DNA of 42,107 nt from NCBI GenBank assembly GCA_016931055.1, contig JAFGFL010000091.1:1-42107 (forward strand). The letters run 5' to 3'. Below the pieces are notes generated by a model that ran no database searches, was not told the origin of the DNA, and saw nothing but the letters and a program-made list of their open reading frames with translations. A program made the position numbers and the translations under genes. Source of the stretch: Candidatus Omnitrophota bacterium (lineage in GTDB: Bacteria > Omnitrophota > Gorgyraeia > Zapsychrales > Zapsychraceae). Below are positions 16,290-23,648 of this stretch, piece after piece; position 1 is the stretch's first letter, and the number at the start of each line of letters is the position of its first letter.

Positions 16290-16484
16290 ATGGAATATAA
16301 ATGCAGCGTTTGCGGCAAACATATCAAAGATGACCTCATGGTTTATATCCATCATACGGAAAAACATATTGCGGATCAGATCCATGCCGATCATCCCGAC
16401 TGGACGGAAAAGGGCGGCCTGTGCAGGAAATGCGTTGAATATTACCGCAATGAGATCAAAGGCAAAACTTCCGGGGAAGGATGA
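16290..16484 (+). CDS. Small zinc-ribbon-like protein
   Basis: A 64-aa protein with two Cys pairs: Cys5-x2-Cys8 near the start (YKCSVCGKHI) and Cys-x2-Cys near residue 45 (GLCRKCVEYY), plus a His-rich middle (HHTEKH). It should bind one zinc. The ribosome-binding purines GAGGGAG lie 10 bp or so upstream. It follows mlaD by 22 bp. Function is not recognised. Confidence 0.75.
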   Translation: MEYKCSVCGKHIKDDLMVYIHHTEKHIADQIHADHPDWTEKGGLCRKCVEYYRNEIKGKTSGEG

Positions 16485-16559
16485 TACGGGGGTTCTTTGA
16501 AACTTGTGCGCCGGATCTGACCAAAGACCGATCAGCAAAAAGGGCATGAAAATATTTTG

Positions 16560-16587
16560 TTGACGAAAGTACGGACACTAGTATAGG
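16560..16587 (+). promoter_or_regulatory. Promoter giving an almost leaderless transcript
   Basis: TTGACG (16560-16565), 16-bp spacer, TATAGG (16582-16587). Transcription would begin near 16594, one or two bases before the ATG at 16596. No ribosome-binding site can fit. Confidence 0.55.
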
Positions 16588-16595
16588 CTATTAAC

Positions 16596-17051
16596 ATGAA
16601 AGTCATAACTCAAAAAGCAGCCATCACATTATTTCTTATTTTTCTGGGAGCGCTCTTCACCCTGCCAGCTTACGCCGAAATCCTAGATTATAATGATTAT
16701 AATTTAAATTTGCGCTTTGAACCCATAAATGGCGGCGTTCAGATATATCGCGGCCTTTATGCGCAGGGAACACAGAGCGATGAGATTATCCGCGGCACTG
16801 ACCTCAAAAGCAAAGTTTCGGCATTGATCCAGAGGGTCAAAGATTCCTTATCCATGCTTAAATTCAGGCGGTCGGACCAAATACGAGGGGCCGAATTGAG
16901 CCGTATCGCCAGTAATAATGCCAATGATATCCTTCGCAGCAGCAAATTGGCCCAGCAATTGCAAAAGACACAGCAAAAAGACAAGATGGCGGAACTTAGG
17001 GCCAGAAACAGGGATCTAAACCTGCGCATCCGGGACCTGTCACGGAGATAA
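16596..17051 (+). CDS. Secreted coiled-coil protein, unknown
   Basis: A 151-aa exported protein not recognised. A signal peptide at residues 1-27 ends in TLPAYA-EI, a clear signal peptidase I site. The mature part has a short beta-like stretch (LDYNDYNLNLRFEPINGGVQIYRGLY) and then a helical, Arg/Lys/Gln-rich region from about 70 to the end, likely a coiled coil. The start is fixed by the signal peptide. No Shine-Dalgarno sequence is present, in line with the leaderless promoter. A terminator follows at 17095-17137. Confidence 0.78.
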   Translation: MKVITQKAAITLFLIFLGALFTLPAYAEILDYNDYNLNLRFEPINGGVQIYRGLYAQGTQSDEIIRGTDLKSKVSALIQRVKDSLSMLKFRRSDQIRGAELSRIASNNANDILRSSKLAQQLQKTQQKDKMAELRARNRDLNLRIRDLSRR

Positions 17052-17094
17052 GTATAGGGATTTTGGCCTTAAATCATATTATTATCACATTTGA

Positions 17095-17137
17095 AGCCCG
17101 TTGAGTGATTGTTGAAGTCAATGGGCTTTTATTTTGT
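17095..17137 (+). terminator. Intrinsic terminator
   Basis: AGCCCGTTGA (17095-17104) pairs with TCAATGGGCT (17118-17127) with one G-T pair around a 13-nt loop, followed by a T-rich tail (TTTTATTTTG). Confidence 0.8.
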
Positions 17138-17164
17138 ATTTTTTCTGTGCAGGAAAGTGATCCC

Positions 17165-19450
17165 ATGAAGAAGAACCGCGACCTGCCAATCGTCATTTCT
17201 GCTTTTGTCCTTGGGCTGACGTCCCTGATCGGCCAAATCCTCCTTCTCAGGGAGCTGGTCACTGTTTTTTACGGCAACGAGATGGCCTATGCTGTTATAT
17301 TGGCCAGCTGGTTGTTTTGGATTGCCGTCGGAAGCTATGTTGCCGGTTCGCTGAGCCCTTTCATCAAAAGTTCTGTCCAGGCGATCGGGATTCTCCAGGC
17401 GGCCGTTTATTTGATCCTGCCGGCCACCATTGTTCTGTCGCGCCATATCAATGAATTCATGCGTCTTCAGACCGGTGAGATCATTGGGATCATCCCGATG
17501 AGCGTTCTGTCATTTGTGTTGCTGGCTCCTTTGGCCATGCTGCTTGGAGGGTCATATACGATGGCCTGTCTTTTTTTTGATGAGCAGGAAAAAGGGGAAG
17601 CCAAAACCTACGGGATCGGGACCGTTTATTTCTGGGAGTCGACCGGCGCGGCTGTCGGCGGATTGGCTTTTTCCTTTATCTTGGTCCGCCTTTTTCCGGC
17701 CTTGCATATCGCTTTCTTCATGGGGGCAGTCAATTTGGCAGTTGCCATGGCCTTCCCTAAGCGCCCGGGCTGGTTGTTTGTTAGTAAAATGATCCTTGTT
17801 TTGGCAACGGTCATTATGCTCTTGTCCGGATTGATCGGGAAAATCGATCAATGGACGCGAAAGCGGCAGTGGAGGGGGCTGGATTTGGTTGCGGTCACCG
17901 ATTCCATTTACGGGAATATTGCGATTATCAAGACCGGCGAGGAATACAGCCTGTATGAAAATGGCCTCTTTTCTTTCGCGACACGGGACGACCTCTCCAG
18001 CGAGGAAAGCGTCCATTTCCCTTTGCTCGAGCATCCCGGTCCCCGTCAGGTTCTTCTGGTGGGCAATGGGATAGGCGGAAGTTTGCGGGAAATATTGAAA
18101 CATCCGTTAACAAGAGTTGACTATGTGGAATTGGACCCGAAAATTATTGATATGTCAAAGGAATATTTGCCGGACAAGTACACAAAACTCCTGGAAGATG
18201 GCCGTGTGCGGGTGTTCCACGCGGACGCGCGATGGCTGGTCAAACAAACGCCGGAAGAATACGATGTGGTGATCATTAACCTTTCGGACCCCTATACGGC
18301 TTTGATCAACCGTTATTATACCCAGGAATTTTTTCAGGAGGCGCGCAGGATCCTCAAATCCGGTGGGATCCTGGCCTTGAGCGTCTCGTCGTCGGAGAAC
18401 TATATTAATGAGGAAACCCGGGCCTTTTTGCGATCGATCCATACGACGCTCAAGAGTATTTTTGCCGATGTCAAATCAGTCCCGGGCAATACCAACATTT
18501 TCATGGCTTGCGGCCAAAGCGGCGTTTTAACGTATGACCATCAGGTTTTGACAGACCGTCTCAAGGCGCGCGGCGTTCAGACAAAATATGTCCGGGAGTA
18601 CTATTTGCCGGATAAATTAAGCCCGGATAGGCTCCAATATATCGAGAATGTTCTGAGCGAAGAGGGGGCTTTGAACACCGATATCCGTCCCATAGCGTAT
18701 TTGTATGATATTGTCCTTTGGTCCACCCATTTTAATACGGGCTTTAAGGCCTTGGTCGCCAAGGTGCAGTATCTGAAATTCCGGTATCTTTTTTTGGTCG
18801 CGCTTCTCGTCTTTTTGGGAGGATGGGCCTTTCGGAAGGTCTCGGGAACAGCGCCCGTCAGCCTGTCGATCGTTACGACAGGGTTCTCAGAGATTGTGTT
18901 TCAGTTGGTGGTTATTTTAGCCTTCCAGACGCTCTACGGGTATGCGTATTACAAGATAGGATTGATTATCGCGTCGTTCATGGCCGGATTATGTCTTGGG
19001 GCCTTAACGGCCAGGCATTTTATTTCCAAAAAACCAGATGCTATTCTCAGAGCCTACAAGATCGCGCAATTGGCGATTGTCCTTTACCCGGCTGTATTGC
19101 CCTTGGTCTTTGTCGTTTTCCGTGATATTTCAGTGACCCAGAAAATGGTGGGTGTGTTTGCAACGGTCTTTGCGACGCTTCCCGCCATCGCCGGCTTTAT
19201 CGGCGGGTTCCAATACCCTTTAGCCGCGCATATCCTTCATTCGTTCCATTCGAAAAAGGAAAGAAGCGCGACAAAATCGGCGGGGTTTCTCTACGCGGTC
19301 GATGTTTTGGGCGCGACCGTGGGCGCGCTTTTGACGGGAATATTCTTCATCCCGCTTTACGGGATTTTTGCCGTGGCTTTCCTATGCATGGCGATCAACG
19401 GGGCGGTTTTCCTTCTTCTTTATCCGGCCAAACTATCGCCTGATTTATAA
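17165..19450 (+). CDS. Membrane-embedded spermidine-synthase-like protein
   Basis: A 761-aa protein with about seven N-terminal membrane segments, a central Rossmann methyltransferase-like domain of the spermidine synthase family (about 270-440), and about seven further C-terminal membrane segments. The central domain has the nucleotide loop LVGNGIGGSLREI, VELDPKIIDMSKEYLP and DARWLVKQTPEEYDVVIINLSDP. In true spermidine synthases the catalytic aspartate sits in a (V)DSxDP context; here the first Asp position reads Asn (INLSDP). An aminopropyl transfer is therefore doubtful. The start at 17165 begins the first membrane segment and has AGGAAAG upstream; the frame extends back to 17105 inside the terminator. 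It is a known architecture of unresolved substrate. Confidence 0.87.
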   Translation: MKKNRDLPIVISAFVLGLTSLIGQILLLRELVTVFYGNEMAYAVILASWLFWIAVGSYVAGSLSPFIKSSVQAIGILQAAVYLILPATIVLSRHINEFMRLQTGEIIGIIPMSVLSFVLLAPLAMLLGGSYTMACLFFDEQEKGEAKTYGIGTVYFWESTGAAVGGLAFSFILVRLFPALHIAFFMGAVNLAVAMAFPKRPGWLFVSKMILVLATVIMLLSGLIGKIDQWTRKRQWRGLDLVAVTDSIYGNIAIIKTGEEYSLYENGLFSFATRDDLSSEESVHFPLLEHPGPRQVLLVGNGIGGSLREILKHPLTRVDYVELDPKIIDMSKEYLPDKYTKLLEDGRVRVFHADARWLVKQTPEEYDVVIINLSDPYTALINRYYTQEFFQEARRILKSGGILALSVSSSENYINEETRAFLRSIHTTLKSIFADVKSVPGNTNIFMACGQSGVLTYDHQVLTDRLKARGVQTKYVREYYLPDKLSPDRLQYIENVLSEEGALNTDIRPIAYLYDIVLWSTHFNTGFKALVAKVQYLKFRYLFLVALLVFLGGWAFRKVSGTAPVSLSIVTTGFSEIVFQLVVILAFQTLYGYAYYKIGLIIASFMAGLCLGALTARHFISKKPDAILRAYKIAQLAIVLYPAVLPLVFVVFRDISVTQKMVGVFATVFATLPAIAGFIGGFQYPLAAHILHSFHSKKERSATKSAGFLYAVDVLGATVGALLTGIFFIPLYGIFAVAFLCMAINGAVFLLLYPAKLSPDL

Positions 19451-19596
19451 TACATCGCTTCTCTCGTGGTTGGCGAAGCGGCCGGCCGGTCTTTTTTTGC
19501 CCGGAACAGCCGGACAAAGGGCAGGCAAATCAACCCGATAATAAGGCTCCCCATTAACTTCAAGAAATCCCTGCGTTCCATTTTTAGTTTATCCAT
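19420..19596 (-). CDS. Small Tat-signal protein downstream of amrS
   Basis: A 58-aa protein. Residues 6-32 are a twin-arginine signal (ERRDFLKLMG then a hydrophobic stretch), and the tail ends REAMYYKSGDSLAG. The ATG at 19596 is chosen because AAAGGA lies 5 bp upstream; the open frame extends back to 19662 through repeat sequence. From memory, AmrS proteins often begin with an EAMYY segment just before their first Cys motif, so this looks like the detached N-terminal extension of such an enzyme or a partner carrying the same motif. It overlaps the convergent gene by 31 bp at their 3' ends. Function is unknown. Confidence 0.65.
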   Translation of the reverse strand: MDKLKMERRDFLKLMGSLIIGLICLPFVRLFRAKKDRPAASPTTREAMYYKSGDSLAG

Positions 19597-19623
19597 TTTG
19601 TCCTTTAGTGAATGAACATTTAA

Positions 19624-19752
19624 AAAATTCAAAATCCAAATAATACCAATACTACCGAACAAATCCCAAACTCAAAATCCAACCCCCTTACAACCATTTG
19701 GATTTGGGAGTTTGGATTTATTTGGGATTTTGTAGTATTTGAATTTTGAAAT
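19624..19752. repeat. AT-rich palindromic repeat, copy 1
   Basis: The left arm (AATTCAAAATCCAAATAATA...) and right arm (...TAGTATTTGAATTTTGAAATT) are near reverse complements with internal CCAAATCCC-type units. The same element appears at 20770-20901 and 25814-25941. This copy lies between amrS and the small Tat gene. Confidence 0.85.
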
Positions 19753-19784
19753 TATCCCTGCCATTATCATTATTTTCTTAAAAA

Positions 19785-20765
19785 TTATATTTTCCAAATC
19801 CCAGGTATTTGGGTTTGGCAGAATCTACATTTCCCGTCCACGATATTATTCTCAAGGATCTGATACCCGATCCGTTGGATCAAAAGCTTGTTGTCCACGG
19901 GGCAGAAGGTGTTGTTGCCCGGATGCCCGGGGACATTGCCGACGTACGTGTAATTCAGGCCTTCGCGTTTGGCGGTTTCCCGCGCCATGTCCATTGTTTC
20001 CAGCGGCGTCGGCGGCAGATTTTTCAATTGATGCTGCGGCCAGAACCTGGAAAAGTGAACAGGGACGTCGGGGCCGAGGGTTTTCGCCACCCACCGGCAC
20101 AGGTCCCGGATATCTTTTTCCTTATCGTTCCATGTCGGGATGACCAGGTTCGTGAGTTCCACCCAGACGCCCTCGCGCTGCATGATTTGGATCGCCTTTT
20201 GGACCGGGGCTAAAGTCGCTGAGGACATGTCCCGGTAAAATTCCTCCGTGATGCCTTTTAAGTCCACATTGGCGGCGTCGATGTAGGGGCAGAGTTCCAA
20301 AAGGGGCTTTTCGTTAATGTATCCGGCCGTGTGCAGGATATTCAGCAGCTTTTTCTGATGGGCCAGCCGCGCGGTGTCATAGGCGTATTCATAAAAAATG
20401 ACCGGATCGGAATAGGTGTAGGCAATGCTTTGGGCCCCCAATCGGAGCGCTTCGCTGACGACCATTTCCGGCGGCAGGTCGTAATTAACCGTTTCTTCCG
20501 GCGGGCGCTGCGAGATCTGCCAGTTCTGGCAGGCCTTGCAGTGCAGATTACAACCGGCGGTAGCGATTGAAAAGGATCCGGTGTTCGGGAGGACGTGGAA
20601 TAAAGGCTTTTTCTCGATAGGGTCAACATGGACGGAACAGGGATTGCCGTAAACGAGAGTTTGAAGTTTCCCATCCAGGTGGATGCGCACGCGGCAATCG
20701 CCCCGTTGGCCTTCACTGAGGCGGCAGGCGCGCGGGCACAATTGGCATTCGATGATCTTGGGCAT
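19785..20765 (-). CDS. amrS: AmmeMemoRadiSam system radical SAM enzyme
   Basis: A 326-aa radical SAM protein of the AmrS family. It has the leading CQLCPRAC pair, then the radical SAM cluster motif CNLHCKAC (Cys-x3-Cys-x2-Cys) and the family's QISQRPPEE segment; it ends CRFCQTQIPGIW. The chemistry of this family is not established. The Cys-x2-Cys usual in the C-terminal NTxCPxCxKLLI segment reads CPVD here, so one Cys is missing. ATG 20765 is chosen because upstream sequence is a palindromic repeat; no ribosome-binding site is visible. The AmmeMemo partner genes are not in the window. It is probably transcribed with the FMN/4Fe-4S gene upstream. Confidence 0.9.
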   Translation of the reverse strand: MPKIIECQLCPRACRLSEGQRGDCRVRIHLDGKLQTLVYGNPCSVHVDPIEKKPLFHVLPNTGSFSIATAGCNLHCKACQNWQISQRPPEETVNYDLPPEMVVSEALRLGAQSIAYTYSDPVIFYEYAYDTARLAHQKKLLNILHTAGYINEKPLLELCPYIDAANVDLKGITEEFYRDMSSATLAPVQKAIQIMQREGVWVELTNLVIPTWNDKEKDIRDLCRWVAKTLGPDVPVHFSRFWPQHQLKNLPPTPLETMDMARETAKREGLNYTYVGNVPGHPGNNTFCPVDNKLLIQRIGYQILENNIVDGKCRFCQTQIPGIWKI

Positions 20766-20769
20766 AGTT

Positions 20770-20901
20770 AAATTCAAAATGCAAATAATACCAATACTAC
20801 CAAATAAATCCCAATCTCAAAGTCCAAAACCCCTAACATCTGTTTGGATTTGGGATTTTGGGATTATTTTGGATTTGGTAGTATTTGGTTTTTGAGTTTT
20901 C
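20770..20901. repeat. AT-rich palindromic repeat, copy 2
   Basis: AATTCAAAATGCAAATAATA at the left is reverse complementary to the right end near GGTAGTATTTGG. It shares AATACCAATACTACC with copy 1 and CCAAATAAATCCCA with copy 3. It fills the gap between amrS and the small membrane protein gene, so it lies directly at the amrS start. Confidence 0.85.
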
Positions 20902-21110
20902 TACAGTTCCTTCCAATACAGGGCGTCATGAGGGACGATCCCGGCTTTTTGGATTTTGTTCTTAATATCGTCTACCTTCAACGTGTCGATCGCAGCGGTA
21001 CTCATTTCGGATTTTTTTGAACCATGGATGGACAGGGTATTTTCCGTGATGACTCCGAACACCATGATGGCGGCGATAATTAATAAAATAACAAAACTTT
21101 TATTGTTCAT
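20901..21110 (-). CDS. Small membrane protein coupled to the FMN/4Fe-4S protein
   Basis: A 69-aa protein with one N-terminal membrane segment (residues 4-22, KSFVILLIIAAIMVFGVI) and a polar tail ending GIVPHDALYWKEL. The ATG at 21110 overlaps the end of the upstream gene by 11 bp, indicating coupled translation; the open frame reaches back to 21212. The tail has the same His/Glu-Ala-x-Tyr pattern as the tail of the Tat protein at 19420. A single-pass partner of the electron-transfer protein is the natural guess. The family is not recognised. Confidence 0.65.
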   Translation of the reverse strand: MNNKSFVILLIIAAIMVFGVITENTLSIHGSKKSEMSTAAIDTLKVDDIKNKIQKAGIVPHDALYWKEL

Positions 21111-22467
21111 TTTTCTGAGTAGGATTTTTTGTTTTTTCCATCGGACAAACACGGACACATTTTCCGCACAGGATGCATTCGGGATAGTCGATTCGCGGCA
21201 TTCCGGTTTCATCCATCCGGATGGCGCGCGTCGGACAAATTTTCTCGCAAGCGGCGCACTGGGAGCAATTGTCTCCCAGCTTGATCTTATACAGGCTGAA
21301 GCGGGAGAAAAGCCCCAAGCATGCGCCGACCGGGCAAAGGTATTTGCACCAAAACCGGAACTGGGAAAAGGCCAGAAGGAGCATGAGGGCCAAGAGGCTC
21401 CACGCGAGGAATGTCCCGTTGAGCGTAAAAAGAGTGAGAAAAGGTTCGATGCTGGCGGGGCCGGAATTTCCCAGAAAGGCGCTGACCGCGACAGCCGTGA
21501 ATAAGACCAGGTATTTTATGTAACGCGATTTTTGATCGACTTTGTTAGACAATGGGCGTTCCGGGAATCTTTTTTTCCGATGGACAAGGTTGTATAAGAG
21601 CTCCTCAACGGCGGCAAACGGGCACAAGCTGCCGCAGAAGACCATGCCGAACAGGAATGTCGTCAAGAGCGTCAAACCCATGAGCATGTACCACAACGGG
21701 CTTTGTTCGAATGAAGGGAAGCTCATGAGGCCGATATTGACAAAGTGGACAACGGAGACCATCGTGCTTTTGACGATCCCGAAATACACGAAGCCGCCGA
21801 AAAGCGCAATCCAGCGGAGGTTTTGTTTGTGCGTCAGGATGCCGGCAACCGCGACGCCAAAAAGGACGAGCGGAATTAAAATCTCATCCCAAGCCAAGGG
21901 CTTCTTTGGCGCGGCCGGTCCGGCGGCTTCCATTTGGAGGATACTGCGGCCGGCTTCATCCAGGCTTGTTTCCACCGCTCGGGCGATGGCGGTACTGGTA
22001 ATGGTCGCCCTGCTTATCCCGTCGAGATCTTTTCCCAGTTCAAAAGGGTCATGGATGCTCTTAGAAGCGAATTGACCGAGGAAAGAATCGAGGTTGGAAA
22101 TATAAGAGGAAGTTTCCGAATGGGAAAGGACATGCACTTTTGTGATTTTCCCTTCGGGGCTCATGCCGATGGCCATTGGGATGGGGCCGGCGTAGCCGGT
22201 AATCTCCGGCACAATGTCAGCGCTGAAGAACGCGAAACCGACAAGGTCTGTGTCTGTCTGGGCGGTTGTTTTGTAACCTTTGTAATAGGGAAACTCGCCG
22301 GTCTCTTTCGAAAAACTGCGCGCGCCAGGCAGGACGGCCTTTAAGGACTCTTCCTTTACCGTTTCCTTCGTTGCCCGTCCGGATTCTTTACGGAAATGAA
22401 GAACGCCTCCGGCAATAAAGATCATAACGAAAACGATTGTCAAAAGACGATAATTTTTCATGCCCAC
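21100..22467 (-). CDS. FMN-binding/4Fe-4S membrane electron-transfer protein (NosR/RnfG-like)
   Basis: A 455-aa protein combining an N-terminal anchor (7-22), a periplasmic FMN-binding domain (about 65-175), about five membrane segments, and two C-terminal 4Fe-4S clusters (CSQCAACEKICP and CILCGKCVRVCP). The flavinylation motif reads ISRATITS, with Thr155 in the place where related proteins bind FMN covalently. A CGSLCPFAA segment in the membrane part is the conserved polyferredoxin motif of NapH/NosR-like proteins. It should carry electrons across the membrane between cytoplasmic FeS donors and a periplasmic acceptor. It begins a minus-strand run with the small membrane protein, amrS and the Tat protein, and lacks nos or rnf neighbours. 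Confidence 0.87.
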   Translation of the reverse strand: MGMKNYRLLTIVFVMIFIAGGVLHFRKESGRATKETVKEESLKAVLPGARSFSKETGEFPYYKGYKTTAQTDTDLVGFAFFSADIVPEITGYAGPIPMAIGMSPEGKITKVHVLSHSETSSYISNLDSFLGQFASKSIHDPFELGKDLDGISRATITSTAIARAVETSLDEAGRSILQMEAAGPAAPKKPLAWDEILIPLVLFGVAVAGILTHKQNLRWIALFGGFVYFGIVKSTMVSVVHFVNIGLMSFPSFEQSPLWYMLMGLTLLTTFLFGMVFCGSLCPFAAVEELLYNLVHRKKRFPERPLSNKVDQKSRYIKYLVLFTAVAVSAFLGNSGPASIEPFLTLFTLNGTFLAWSLLALMLLLAFSQFRFWCKYLCPVGACLGLFSRFSLYKIKLGDNCSQCAACEKICPTRAIRMDETGMPRIDYPECILCGKCVRVCPMEKTKNPTQKNEQ

Positions 22468-22499
22468 TGTTCTAAAAATTGTGATTAATTGAGTTTTTC

Positions 22500-22526
22500 G
22501 ATATATATTATCATACTTCGCGTCAA
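22500..22526 (-). promoter_or_regulatory. Possible promoter of the FMN/4Fe-4S operon
   Basis: On the minus strand TTGACG (complement of 22521-22526) is followed by an AT-rich stretch containing TATATA near 22502-22508. Spacing is slightly short or long depending on the hexamer chosen, so this is tentative. Confidence 0.35.
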
Positions 22527-22605
22527 ATGAAAACCATTTGCTTGCGATGCAAGATCAAACAGAGGAAAGGCTTTTAAGTTCCTGTCCTTTATTGCCCTAT
22601 TTTCA

Positions 22606-22633
22606 TTTACAAATCTAAAAGGAGTGTTATACT
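22606..22633 (+). promoter_or_regulatory. Promoter of the COG0731-like radical SAM gene
   Basis: TTTACA (22606-22611), 16-bp spacer, TATACT (22628-22633). The leader would be about 47 nt with no Shine-Dalgarno sequence before the ATG at 22687. Confidence 0.5.
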
Positions 22634-22686
22634 CATTCGCCTAAAGCGGTTCGATCATCAAAGAACATCAAACCATCTTTCCCATT

Positions 22687-23484
22687 ATGAAAAAAAGCGA
22701 GTTTAAATATATCTTTGGGCCCGTGTATTCGTGGCGGTTGGGGATGTCCCTCGGCATTGACCCGTTGTCCATGCCGGAGAAGACGTGCAATTTCAATTGC
22801 GTCTATTGCCAGCTGGGGGAAACGAAAAAATATTCTCACGAACGCGCGGAATTTGTTCCCGTCAAAGACATCGTCAAGGAGGTCAAATCCCTGCCGCCAA
22901 TGAACATCGATTATTACACCTTTTCGGGCCGGGGCGAGCCGACGCTGGCCAAGAATCTGGGCGCCATGATCAAGGCCGTGCGGGAAGTGACGGGCGGGAA
23001 GATCGCGGTCATCACCAACGCGTCTTTGATCGATGATAAAGATGTCCAAAAAGACCTTCTGCTGGCGGATTTTGTCCTGGCGAAGCTGGACACGTGCGGC
23101 GAGCATTCTCTGAACGTCGTGAACCGCCCGGCAGGAGACATTCGCTTTCAAAGGATTGTCGACGGGATAAAAGCCTTTAAGAAAACGCATCAAGGAAAAC
23201 TCGCCCTGCAGATCATGTTTGTCGGGCACAACAAGGATTACGCCCAAGCCATCGCGGACATCGCGGAAGGGATTAATCCCGACGAGATACAGATTAACAC
23301 GCCGTTAAGGCCGTGCCAGACGGCGCCGTTAAGCGAGGAAGAGATCCTTAAGATAAAGAAACATTTCAAAAGCTCCTCGGTGATAACGGTTTATGAAGCA
23401 GATCGCCGGGACGTCGAGCCTCTTGACGAGAAAAACACGCTTCTTCGCCACGGAAATGCCGCAAAACAGGCCGGATTTGATTAA
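22687..23484 (+). CDS. Radical SAM protein, COG0731 (wyosine-synthase-like)
   Basis: A 265-aa radical SAM protein. The cluster motif is CNFNCVYC (Cys-x3-Cys-x2-Cys), followed by QLG, and the opening GPVYSWRLGMSLGIDPL is characteristic of the COG0731 group related to archaeal tRNA-wyosine synthase. FSGRGEPTLA matches the conserved GGEP position. Bacterial members have no settled function, and it should not be read as evidence of wyosine in this organism. No Shine-Dalgarno sequence is seen. It precedes nrdD by about 160 bp, in the same direction but with a separate promoter between them. Confidence 0.88.
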   Translation: MKKSEFKYIFGPVYSWRLGMSLGIDPLSMPEKTCNFNCVYCQLGETKKYSHERAEFVPVKDIVKEVKSLPPMNIDYYTFSGRGEPTLAKNLGAMIKAVREVTGGKIAVITNASLIDDKDVQKDLLLADFVLAKLDTCGEHSLNVVNRPAGDIRFQRIVDGIKAFKKTHQGKLALQIMFVGHNKDYAQAIADIAEGINPDEIQINTPLRPCQTAPLSEEEILKIKKHFKSSSVITVYEADRRDVEPLDEKNTLLRHGNAAKQAGFD

Positions 23485-23494
23485 AGCCAGAAAA

Positions 23495-23541
23495 CAACCA
23501 TATATTGTAGGAAAAAAGGCTTGACATACAAGATATTGTAT
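23495..23541 (+). promoter_or_regulatory. Two NrdR-like boxes upstream of nrdD
   Basis: Box 2, ATACAAGATATTGTAT (23526-23541), matches 13 of 16 positions of the NrdR consensus ACACWATATATWGTGT. Box 1, CAACCATATATTGTAG (23495-23510), matches about 11. Their starts are 31 bp apart, three helical turns, the spacing usual for paired NrdR boxes. Confidence 0.7.
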
Positions 23542-23548
23542 GTAGAAT
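23521..23548 (+). promoter_or_regulatory. Promoter of nrdD
   Basis: TTGACA (23521-23526), 16-bp spacer, TAGAAT (23543-23548). NrdR-like box 2 fills the spacer, so bound NrdR would exclude RNA polymerase. Confidence 0.7.
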
Positions 23549-23648
23549 GCATTTAGGGATGGAAAAAGACGGCATATTTACCCCGTTCTAAACCAGATTA
23601 CCCCAGAGCCAATCTAAGATATCAATTCCTTAAAAACAGGGGGAGTAC

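Noticed and set aside
22687-23484. tRNA wyosine synthase (taw1)
   Set aside because: Bacterial COG0731 members lack a proven wyosine role, so only the family was named.
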